A stretch of DNA of 64,000 nucleotides from Pseudobdellovibrionaceae bacterium. GTDB lineage: Bacteria > Bdellovibrionota > Bdellovibrionia > Bdellovibrionales > UBA1609. Positions 45,156 through 53,391 of the stretch are shown piece after piece. The position numbers and the translations under genes are program-made. The first letter of the stretch is position 1. Each line of letters begins with the position of its first letter. Where the stretch lies: the NCBI GenBank assembly GCA_023898385.1, contig CP060220.1:744001-808000 (forward strand), given 5' to 3'. The notes beneath the pieces are model-generated. The model saw only the letters and a program-made list of their open reading frames with translations. It was not told the origin of the DNA and did not search any database.

Positions 45156-45173
45156 AGTTATTTTTGCTGTACT
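45156..45173. repeat. Right 18-bp direct repeat flanking the insertion sequence
   Basis: Identical to 43680-43697. Beyond it, the 12-bp palindrome GCCCAATTGGGC lies at 45234-45245 in the gap before the zinc-ribbon pseudogene. Confidence 0.8.
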
Positions 45174-45337
45174 GCTCGTTTTTTATGCATCAATTTGAGA
45201 ATAGCTGCGCCATTGTTGTGGGTCGAAGCTTAAGCCCAATTGGGCGTCTCAAACAGCGACAGTTTTTATGAATTCACCGTAACTGTTGAATAGTGCTAGA
45301 GTATTTTTGAGTTTTACACCTTATTGTCTGGATTGAA

Positions 45338-46003
45338 GTGATGACTAAGACAGCCCGTCTAAAACAACTACGTGAGTTGCGAAGAATAGCAAGAACTCGC
45401 GGTGGTCGGTTATTAACAAAAGAGTATGCAAACGGTCGAACAAAGATGTTATGGCGGTGCGAGGCTCGTCATGAGTGGTTGGCGACACCAGAGAACATTA
45501 AGCAAGGCAGTTGGTGTAGGCGATGTTATTTTAAGCGTCGTGGTGAGGAGCTTCGAGGCGACATTACAATACAAAGGGCTCGGGCCAAGGCACATAAAGG
45601 GCTTTGTTTATCTAGAATCTACATCGATGCCCATACGATGCTTAAGTGGAAGTGTTTATGGGGTCACATGTTTTTATGACCCCAGCCAATGTTAGCCAAG
45701 GCAAGTGGTGTCCCATCTGTCGAAGGCGAGAGGGGCTTTAAAAAGAGAAAGGCCACAGTCAAGGAGATCAGAAAGCTTGCCAAAGATCACAATGCCAAGC
45801 TTTTATCAAAGTCCTACGAGCATATAGACGCGCCACTTGATTGGCAGTGTTTAAAGTGTAAGTGCAAGTGGCAAAGAAGTCTTCACAATGCCAAGCGAAC
45901 GAAATGGTGTCCTCGGTGTTTAAAAGAACACCAAGCTCAGTTGAAAGCTCCATCGAGTCGTCGAAGAAAGGTTGTTCGCAAGAGTGATAAGTGGTGGCGT
46001 TGA
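45338..46003 (+). pseudogene. Treble-clef zinc-ribbon repeat protein, frameshifted
   Basis: The first part (45338-45679) carries 'MLWRCEARHEWLATPENIKQGSWCRRC', and a second unit starts 'LKWKCLWGHMF'. After a TGA the plus-1 type frame reads MTPANVSQGKWCPICRRREGL, the expected continuation. The original frame then resumes with 'KKRKATVKEIRKLAKDHNAKLL' and a third ribbon (LDWQCLKCKC...WCPRC). Two compensating frame breaks (near 45675 and 45738) therefore interrupt one gene of three zinc ribbons. Such treble-clef repeats occur in mobile-element or defence-associated proteins. Confidence 0.72.
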
Positions 46004-46019
46004 GAAGATAAAAAAATGA

Positions 46020-46060
46020 TCTCCTTGTTGATGCTCGACTAAAAACAAACAACAAGGAGA
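46020..46060. repeat. 11-bp inverted repeat upstream of the second transposase remnant
   Basis: TCTCCTTGTTG (46020-46030) and CAACAAGGAGA (46050-46060) can form a stem just before the ATG at 46068. The stem includes the AAGGAG ribosome-binding site, so it may have limited transposase translation, or it may mark an element end. Confidence 0.5.
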
Positions 46061-46067
46061 CCACCAA

Positions 46068-47409
46068 ATGATTGAGCAAATATTGTCTTTAAAAGTGGGC
46101 GCAAGTCTATCAGAAAATGAATTTACTTTAGACGAGCTACTCTTAGCGTCAAAAGAGTTATTTGAGCGCGAGGGTATACCCGGGTTTTTGCAGGTGTTGT
46201 TAAGGCTACTTGACGACATGGTCTACAAGAAAGTGCTGGGGGTGGGTCGCCACGACTGTTGCAAGAAGTCACATCTTGTTGTCACAAGACGAGAAGAAAA
46301 AAAGACGGTTCGAACGGGTGTGGGTACAGTGACGGTGCTATGGACCCGGCTCAAAATGCAAAAGCTGCCATAAGACGACGATCCCACTGAGAGAACTTTT
46401 TTAGGACTCGATCGGTATCAGAAAAAAATCCGTAGAGTTAGAGAAGACTGTTGTGGAGCTTCTCAGTGAGCAGAGCTATCGTCGAGGTGAGGTTCACTTA
46501 AAAAGCATTGATCGATTGAGATCCCCCACGACTCTTCATCGGTGGGTTATGGCAAGTTGTTGTGACGAAATCCTCTTAAGGGCCGCTGTGATACGTTAGT
46601 TGCCGATGGCACTGGTTATAAGAAAAAGCCAGAGTACGAGTCGAATCGCGGAGAGGTGAAGGTTGTAGTTGGTGTGGATCGAGATGGAGGCGTCCGTCCA
46701 TATGGCGCTTGGACAGATGAGAGTTGGCAAAGCATTGGGCAAATGATCAAAGCCGCTAACCATCCTAATGAGCGAGTAAAATTTAAAGCCATAGCTAATG
46801 TGCTGGTCTCAGATGGCGAGGCCGGACTGATACATGGTCTTAAGAAGTTGACGCTCGATCATCAACGATGTCACTGGCACATCGTAAAGGATATCTATCA
46901 GCCTTTACGCATAGAAGGAGGTGCTTCAATAGAAGAAACAAGATCGTTCCAGGGTGAATTAGCTGCAGCGATTGAATTACATATACCTGAAGAAGACTTC
47001 GATCAGGTCAGCGCAGAGGAAAAGCTAGGTCTTGAGAAAAAATTTGATGGCAGAAAAAGGCGTTCAAGACTTAATCGATGAATTAATTACGAAGGGTTAC
47101 GGAGATGCCGCGAGGTACTTGATACGAGCCAAAAAGGGGATGTTTGCTTACTTACGCACGTGGCTTCATATGGGATTAAAGAATCCCCGAGTGAGTTCAA
47201 TGATAGAGAGAATGATGCGCGAAATCGGCCGCCGCATAAAAAAGATCGGGTTCGGTTGGAGTAAAAAAGGCGCCGAAAAGATGACAAAAATCATCATAAA
47301 ACGCATAACAAGTGCCGGCGAGTGGGAAGAATATTGGAAAAACCGACTTAATATTACAGGAAATGTCAGACTAACGTTTTTGGGCTGCGAAATAATGGAA
47401 CCGTCCTAA
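46068..47409 (+). pseudogene. ISLre2/UPF0236 transposase remnant
   Basis: Fragments in several frames line up with the UPF0236/ISLre2 transposase: 'SLSENEFTLDELLLASKELFEREG', then 'VADGTGYKKKPE' (first catalytic Asp), 'VKVVVGVDRDGGVRPYGAW', 'VLVSDGEAGLIHGL' (second Asp), 'LDHQRCHWHIVKDI' and a C-terminal 'SMIERMMREIGRRIKKIGFGWSKKGA'. At least four frame breaks lie between 46370 and 47081. No matching terminal repeats were found by eye, so element boundaries are not given. Confidence 0.8.
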
Positions 47410-47710
47410 GGAAATGGAACGTTACCTTACATTTAAACGTACCACAAAACCCCCTCAATCAATATATCTATTGTATATCAGAACCCACTTTTTTTAAACG
47501 AAACTGTGTGAGCACGAAGCAGAACGTCTTAAAATAAGACTAAATTCTGCGGACAGATGATCTTCGTGGCAATGATAAACGGGTGTGGTTGTAGTGAAGA
47601 AGTCCAGGTCGACAACTCAGTGATAGATTGGATTTTCTGGGGCGTTCTGGTGTCGGCCATCAACGGGACTGAACTCAGAATACAAAACCAGCAAAAAACA
47701 TGGGTGAAAT
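47410..47710. other. Intergenic remnant between the second IS and the CUB gene
   Basis: AAATGGAACGTTACC at 47412-47426 is identical to the 5' coding start of the lipoprotein genes at 43610 (minus) and 49460 (plus), so a broken third copy of that gene start appears to be stranded here. The rest shows no gene. Confidence 0.5.
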
Positions 47711-49117
47711 CTAGTCGTTGGTCACCCACCGCAGCCTGTACCCAGGCCAAGTGGCGCCGAAGTCGGATGTCCATTTGACATACATAGAAGGGCCCGTGGA
47801 GGTGAATGTACCGCGAGATTTTCCGGTTACGGCGGATCCCAATTGTGGAGCTGTATCGTCGACGCCATCATAGATAAAGAGTTTGTCGTAGCCCCGTTCT
47901 ACATTGAAGTAGGGGATTTCTAAAGTCACCGAAGTTCCAGAAGGGGGCTGAATGAGAAATCCACAGTTTTGATTGTTACTGTAGTTAGCAGTGTCTCCCC
48001 CGGAGTCGACAATGACTCCGGCTAAATCAGTGGATGAAAAATCACTGCAGGTTTTAAAAGTTTTTACCACTTTGATATTCAAATCATAGGTGTGGCCGTT
48101 ACTTGAATCTGACACTCGTAATACAGCATCACCGGGGAGACTGGGTGTCATAAATGAGAATAGGTCTTGCGATCCTAACGCGTTAAAATATCCACCACCA
48201 GAAACAATACTGTACGAAAGATTTGATGGGCTAGTGAAGTTGGCTACCTCGCCGAGAACAGTTTCGTTGGTCCGGTAGATATTATACCGATTGGTCGTGG
48301 CCGTTAGATTACCTGAGGTGGGCGTTACGGACCACGACATTTCAAACCCGGGCCCGCTTCCACCATGGTCGGACGTGAACACGAAATAGGCCGAATTACT
48401 TATTGAATAATTGAGGGGTAAGCCAGGGCTGCCAGTGAGATTGGCAATCAGTATGCCGGTATCGCCCCGGCCTTCATAAATATAAAAACGATCCCAACCA
48501 TTTTCGATACTGAATGATGTAAACGAAAGATCAATTGTGCCATCGAAACCCGGATCAATTAGAAATGCGCAATTTTGATAGGTGCCATAATTGGCTGAAG
48601 GCCCGCCTTCGTCATACAATGTGCCGGCAAGCTCTGACGATTCACGCAAAGTCCCGCACATATTGTACGTAGAGGCTGATTGAGCAATAAAAACGGTCAC
48701 CGTCCCGGTAGTGACTTCGCCCCGCGCGTCTTCAACTTCATAAGTAAAGGTGTCAGAGCCACTATTGCCAGGCGTAGGCTCATAGGTGATAGTGCCATCG
48801 CCGTGAAGAGTGGCCGTTCCCTTGCTGCCATCAGTAACACTAATTACCGTCAGGCCATCGCCATCAATATCTTCGTCGTTGGCCAGCGGGTCGAATCGAA
48901 GAGGACTATTCAAAGGTATCGAGAGAGCATCAGCCACGGCAGTGGGTGGATTATTGGGGCCAGGCGGCGGTGGCGGAGGTGGAGGTTCTGGGACTTCAGG
49001 AGTCGGCGGCAAAGCATCGCCCGAGGCACCGTTAAATGTACCGGAGAGAGAAGATTCGAGCTTTCAGCCTACGGAGCCCGAAATAACAATGAACAAAAGT
49101 ACCGACAGGATCTTCAT
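47711..49117 (-). pseudogene. CUB-domain lipoprotein gene with an in-frame stop at the lipobox Cys
   Basis: Reading from ATG 49117 gives MKILSVLLFIVISGSVG, a lipoprotein signal, then TGA (49066-49064) exactly where the lipobox Cys is expected, then the open frame KLESSLSGTFNGASGD... to the stop at 47711. TGC or TGT to TGA is one base. The body has a proline-rich linker, a cadherin/Ig-like domain ('SLPLNSPLRFDPLANDEDIDGDG') and two CUB-like domains ('GTYQNCAFLIDPG', 'SNNQNCGFLIQPP'). Without readthrough it would be unmade; downstream ATG 49012 would give a cytoplasmic form lacking the signal. Confidence 0.75.
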
Positions 49118-49258
49118 AATATCTTACTCGGACGAACGTCGAGATAACTTTAGCAGTTTCTCGTGTTTTTTCGTGTTTTTTTTTTAGGCCGAGGCTTCGG
49201 TTGATTTTGTCAGTGAAATGGCGGCAAACAGTGGTGTTTTCAAAAAATGGGGCTTGGT

Positions 49259-49358
49259 CCGCGAGACTGGTCCGCGAGACTGTTTCAAATTGAGATTTGG
49301 AAAAAGGTATCCCTTTCCTTTTTGCGTTGCTCTGCAAAACAAAAAGGAAAGGGATACC
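49259..49358. repeat. Family B module: shared leader plus hairpin (copy B1b)
   Basis: TCCGCGAGACTG occurs twice in tandem (near 49258 and 49271). The 26-nt leader 49271-49296 matches 41951-41976. A hairpin 49306-49358 follows: GGTATCCCTTTCCTTTTTG pairs with its complement around a 15-nt loop. It shares its arm with the palindrome at 1307-1473. It lies between the CUB gene start and the next lipoprotein gene. Confidence 0.88.
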
Positions 49359-49459
49359 GTACGAATTTCAGGAAAAAATGTCGAAATTGTTTAAGTTATT
49401 CGACGCATCATCCGATAGGTGGTCTAGTATTTTTGCTGGAGCATTAAAGAGGAGGCTAA

Positions 49460-51082
49460 GTGTCATCCTACAAAAATGGAACGTTACCTCAGGCGATTAC
49501 TCAGAGTTGTTTATTTGCCGTTGTTGTTTTTTTAAGTTCATGTCAGTTGGCAGATAATACGATAAATGGAGCTGTTCGAAGTGACGGGGTTAAGGCAGTT
49601 CTGACTTTCTCCGGAGCCTACACTCAGAAAACTTACGAGTCTAACATCATTGTGAGTGCTCAGTTTTCAAAACCCGTAGAGCCACTTTTGGCCAGCCACT
49701 TTAGTATCCAAAATGCCGCAATTGTCCAGATCCAAGGTTCTGGCACATCCTATATGATAAGTTTGACTCCTCAAAACTACGGGCCGGTTTCCCTTCAATT
49801 TGTTGGTGACACGGCAACACAGATAACAGGAGAAAATGCGCCTATAAGTATTGAATACACCCGATTTCCTTACCCCATTCGAACAATCTCTTTGGGATCT
49901 GTTTCGTATCTATTTCGAGTCATCCCGGTGGCTGGTACTGATGATCAAATTGCCATTGGCAAATACAGCACTGGAACTGATCGAGCTTACGTACGCCGGG
50001 AGACCAATGACGGACAAATTATTTGGGAGAGGGCATTTCAATTTAAATCATTTAATGATGGTCTAATAGTTGGGGCGACGTTATTTGTCTCTGGCCAAAT
50101 ATACTTTGATGAAGGAGTGATGACAGCTATTGATCTGGCAACAGGTACGCCTCTTTGGGCGAGAACTTTTGGCAAATCTGCATTCGGTTCCCGAGTTTAC
50201 GTTGATAAAACAACGGCCATGGCGGACGGTGGATTCACACAAATTGGAGCCTCAGTAAACGTGTCCTTGGGGCCCAATGGGGGATCAATTATTAATACAG
50301 ATTCGGCTGGCGTTATTGATTGGCAGAAGCGTTTCGACGGAGATGCCAATTACGCTAGTTTTTCGAGCGGACTAACTACAAGCAGCGACGAAATTGTTGC
50401 TGTGGGCAGTGTGTCCTCTGGTGCAGACCTACACATGTGGTTTTTGAAGTTAGCCAACGATGGCACAGAACTTGTGAATAGAACTTTCAATGTTGGATCT
50501 GGCACAATTGGCCGGTTTAATTGGATTGAACAGATGCCGGACGGCAATTACCTTTTGAATGGTTTATTGAGTAACGAGGCCATTGTAGTTAAGGTTGACG
50601 GCAATGGTGATGTTCTATGGAGTTGGAAGGCGCAAGAATCGGGAGTTAACATCAAGCGAGTCAAGCCTGTGAGTGATGGTCAAATAATAGGAGTGGGATC
50701 CATTTCTTCAACGGAGTCTCTGGTTTTAAGTTTGAGTGGCGCTGGACAGTTTCTTTGGGCAAAAAGATTGCCAGAAGGGGCGTTTTTTCACGACTTTGTG
50801 GAAACTCAAGATCACTCGCTTAAGATTGTGGGGCATAAGGGTGATTTGACGGCTTTTGTGACAAAGATCAATTTAGACGGCAGCGTGATGCAATATGATT
50901 GCGACGAATGGAGTGATGTGCAGCTGACTGACTCATCCCTTGCTTTCAATGATGGCTCAGGTCCCCCAGAGACAACTTCGAGCGCCGATCAAAATAATTT
51001 GATTGATCAGGCCAATCTAGAAAATGTCATCAACTATGGCGCCACGCCAAGCAGTACGGAAAGTCTCATTTGCGAACCCTAA
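49460..51082 (+). CDS. Lipoprotein with PQQ/beta-propeller-like repeats
   Basis: 540 residues from GTG 49460 with GAGGAGG upstream. MSSYKNGTLP precedes the signal helix; lipobox FLSSC (Cys28). The first domain (about 45-130, 'VIVSAQFSKPVEPLLASHFS') is an Ig-like adhesion-type module. The rest is propeller-like ('DDQIAIGKYSTGTDRAYVRRETNDGQIIWERAF', repeated 'DGG...VGSVSSGAD'). Ten N-terminal residues and about 22 nt of coding DNA match the NHL lipoprotein gene. The stop codon's TAA overlaps the first bases of palindrome B2b. Confidence 0.78.
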   Translation: MSSYKNGTLPQAITQSCLFAVVVFLSSCQLADNTINGAVRSDGVKAVLTFSGAYTQKTYESNIIVSAQFSKPVEPLLASHFSIQNAAIVQIQGSGTSYMISLTPQNYGPVSLQFVGDTATQITGENAPISIEYTRFPYPIRTISLGSVSYLFRVIPVAGTDDQIAIGKYSTGTDRAYVRRETNDGQIIWERAFQFKSFNDGLIVGATLFVSGQIYFDEGVMTAIDLATGTPLWARTFGKSAFGSRVYVDKTTAMADGGFTQIGASVNVSLGPNGGSIINTDSAGVIDWQKRFDGDANYASFSSGLTTSSDEIVAVGSVSSGADLHMWFLKLANDGTELVNRTFNVGSGTIGRFNWIEQMPDGNYLLNGLLSNEAIVVKVDGNGDVLWSWKAQESGVNIKRVKPVSDGQIIGVGSISSTESLVLSLSGAGQFLWAKRLPEGAFFHDFVETQDHSLKIVGHKGDLTAFVTKINLDGSVMQYDCDEWSDVQLTDSSLAFNDGSGPPETTSSADQNNLIDQANLENVINYGATPSSTESLICEP

Positions 51083-51178
51083 CCTCCAAAAGGTATCGGA
51101 TTCCCTTTGGTAGCAATGGTGCGTCACTTAAGTGACGCACCATTGCTACCAAAGGGAATCCGATACCTTTTGGAGGTT
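51081..51178. repeat. Family B palindrome (copy B2b)
   Basis: A perfect 98-nt palindrome (49-nt arms, no loop) centred at 51129/51130. The central ~88 nt match 41991-42084 with one or two differences (centre TCACTTAAGTGA here versus TCACTTGAGTGA). It lies across the 3' ends of two convergent genes and supplies the last codons and stop of one. Confidence 0.95.
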
Positions 51179-52693
51179 TGCGAGGTCTAGTTGATTCATG
51201 GAGTTGATGGAGAAATTTTTGAATCTATAATTATGTAACATTGAGTATTTCATTTCGCCGAGCGGGATCAGGTGGTGGTTGTCTAGAAGAAGCTGGGTGG
51301 CTTCTGTGCAGAGCTTTTTTCGTTGGGTGGGTTGGTTGGTTTGGCGAAGTTGTTCTATGTATTGATCAAAGGTTTTGCTGCTAAGGCCGATAAAGTTTTC
51401 CGGGTGATTTGATTCGAAAATCTCAATGGCAGCCAGGCAGGTCGGGCGGTCTAAGGGGGCGCTTTTTCTGAATAAGCCGTTTTTGTATTTTTTAATAGAG
51501 TAAATCAGCATCCCGCTTTCAATGGGTTTGATTTCGATGGGTAAGTTTAAATGTTTTTTCCACTGATTTTGCATCCACTCCATACCGATGCGAAAATCTT
51601 CTCCGCCCACTTTGCTGTAGAGAAGCGGCAAGGGGAGTGAGGGTTTTGTGTGGTCAGCCAGTGACTGTGCAAGATTTTTTGCATTTCTCGAGTCGTATTT
51701 AACACAAGGTTTTTTAGTGAAAAAAGATTCAGGCAATCCGGGGCACCCGGGCCACCCTTCGCTATGGTAGAGTGTTTTCAATTCTTCAAAATTCAGTGAC
51801 AAGGAGAGTGCTTTTCTTAAGGCGCTATTTTGATTCAGGCCTTCGCCAAACCCGATGTAATCAAAGCGAAGCATGGGGACGCGAAAAAAACCGCGGGTGT
51901 TTTCGTATTTGGGGATTTCGCTTGTGGCTAGCTGCCGTAAAAAATCCAACCGTCCGGCTAAATAAAGATTGTGTGCGGTGGAATGGTCGTTCACGACGTA
52001 GATTTCAACGACCGGGCGATGGGGGTTTCCGAAGGGGTAGTGTGGGTTTGGAATCATAGTGATTTTTCGCTCTCGTTGCCAAGAGTGAATTTTGTAAGGG
52101 CCATTGGTTTTTAATTTTTGTGGATCAGAAATATCGGGAATACCGTCTTTAGGGATCGGCGCGAAAACGGGTACAGTCAGTCGTTCCAGAAAGTCTTTGT
52201 CGTCACTATCAAGTTGAAAGTGGAGTTCATAAGAGCCTTTGGTGGTAATTCCCAGTGGTGTTTTTTTTTGTGGGTTCGAAAGCCGCTCTTTTGCGCCGGC
52301 CAGAGCCAATAGCGAACTGACGGCCTCTGACTTGGCCGACGTTGCAAAGAGTCTCTCAAAAGCTCTTACATAGTCTTCAGCAACCACAATGGTGCCATCG
52401 CTCCACTTTACATTGGTGTTTAGTTGGCACGCGAGTTTTTTAGAGGTTGTCCAGTCACAGCGAGTGGCGCCTTCTGGCACCAGTCCTTTTTCGCTGTCAA
52501 AGCGATAGAGACTACGAAACAAATTGTTAAACACATAATCCGCCGCCACTCCCCGAACTCGGGCGGGATCGAGTGACATAGGATCTTCTACGATATGAAA
52601 CCGAAAGGCCTTCGTTGTAGAAGGCTTGCTTTGGGCCAGCGGGGTCACGCAAACGGCCAAGAGGACTATTGCAACGGAGAAAATGAGATTCAC
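51146..52693 (-). CDS. Peptide/oligopeptide ABC transporter substrate-binding protein (SBP_bac_5)
   Basis: 515 residues with a signal peptide (cut near AQSKPS). The OppA/DppA fold is visible: 'FHIVEDPMSLDPARVRGVAADYVFNNLFRSLYRFD' at the N-terminus, 'NVKWSDGTIVVAEDYVRAFERL', 'TNGPYKIHSWQRERKITMIPNPHY' and 'ALRKALSLSLNFEELKTLYHSEG'. It captures peptides in the periplasm. No permease or ATPase gene is nearby, so it may serve a transporter elsewhere or act as a receptor. Its last ten codons lie in the family B palindrome. Confidence 0.9.
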   Translation of the reverse strand: MNLIFSVAIVLLAVCVTPLAQSKPSTTKAFRFHIVEDPMSLDPARVRGVAADYVFNNLFRSLYRFDSEKGLVPEGATRCDWTTSKKLACQLNTNVKWSDGTIVVAEDYVRAFERLFATSAKSEAVSSLLALAGAKERLSNPQKKTPLGITTKGSYELHFQLDSDDKDFLERLTVPVFAPIPKDGIPDISDPQKLKTNGPYKIHSWQRERKITMIPNPHYPFGNPHRPVVEIYVVNDHSTAHNLYLAGRLDFLRQLATSEIPKYENTRGFFRVPMLRFDYIGFGEGLNQNSALRKALSLSLNFEELKTLYHSEGWPGCPGLPESFFTKKPCVKYDSRNAKNLAQSLADHTKPSLPLPLLYSKVGGEDFRIGMEWMQNQWKKHLNLPIEIKPIESGMLIYSIKKYKNGLFRKSAPLDRPTCLAAIEIFESNHPENFIGLSSKTFDQYIEQLRQTNQPTQRKKLCTEATQLLLDNHHLIPLGEMKYSMLHNYRFKNFSINSMNQLDLANLQKVSDSLW

Positions 52694-52869
52694 GATACGG
52701 ACCTTAGTTGTGCCATTAGTTGGGAAATGTTCACTAAATTAAGACGTCTGTCAAAGACTTGAGCGCTGCATTTCAATGTGGTTGACCTGAATGGGGTCTG
52801 TTGTTTGCAATAAATAGGTGTGATCAAAGGGGTTTATCGTCTCATTCTGAGACTGGTTGTGGGGGAATT

Positions 52870-53391
52870 ATGAGAAGTATTTATCGCATGGGGTTGGTTA
52901 TCGTAGGCATTGGCGTGTTGCTTTTTGCTTACAATAACTGCGACCAAAATCAAGGCACAATTCCTATTAGCAGCCAGGGTTCACTCTGTGAGTCAGGAAC
53001 CTGTGGGGGTGTGGCGAGTCAGCTGAGCCTCACGTTAAGCGATACTCGTGATCTCTATGTGGACAGCAGTTCATCGCAAATGAGTTTGCAGGGGAGTTGC
53101 AGTGATGGCGGTTTTTTGCAAAACAGAATTGATTGGTATTTGCTTGCACAAACTGCATCGGGTTTTGTGCCAGTGGATTCTAAGGAGAATGTGGGCCGCT
53201 GCGTGGGTAGTGTTTTTCGCATTGATGTGCAACTCAAGTGTCCGGGGCTTCGATCAGGCGATAATTGCGAGTACTCACCGCAGGCTTTTATTTTGCAGGT
53301 GAACATTGTGGGTATAGGCGGAGCTGATCAGCTTTTTGATAACTTTCCGGCTAGTGCGAATTCTCTTTATGTTGTGCCGTCGGGTTATTAA
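52870..53391 (+). CDS. Lipoprotein of unknown function
   Basis: 173 residues from the ATG at 52870, after a purine-rich GGGGGAA. Lipobox LFAYNNC (Cys24), of the same [FY]xNC type as several lipoproteins near 3-15 kb. The mature part is beta-rich with four further Cys (CESGTC, SCSDGG, RCVGS, KCPG and NCEY). No domain was recognised. It overlaps the convergent substrate-binding gene by 41 nt. Confidence 0.72.
   Translation: MRSIYRMGLVIVGIGVLLFAYNNCDQNQGTIPISSQGSLCESGTCGGVASQLSLTLSDTRDLYVDSSSSQMSLQGSCSDGGFLQNRIDWYLLAQTASGFVPVDSKENVGRCVGSVFRIDVQLKCPGLRSGDNCEYSPQAFILQVNIVGIGGADQLFDNFPASANSLYVVPSGY

Noticed and set aside
45768..46219. Minus-strand ORFs (103 and 99 residues) over the zinc-ribbon and transposase remnants
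   Set aside because: They are shadows of the plus-strand pseudogenes with no domain or ribosome-binding site.
49064..49066. Selenocysteine at the CUB lipoprotein TGA
   Set aside because: The position is a lipobox Cys, which must be acylated; I see no SECIS-like hairpin right after the codon. Mutation or error is simpler.
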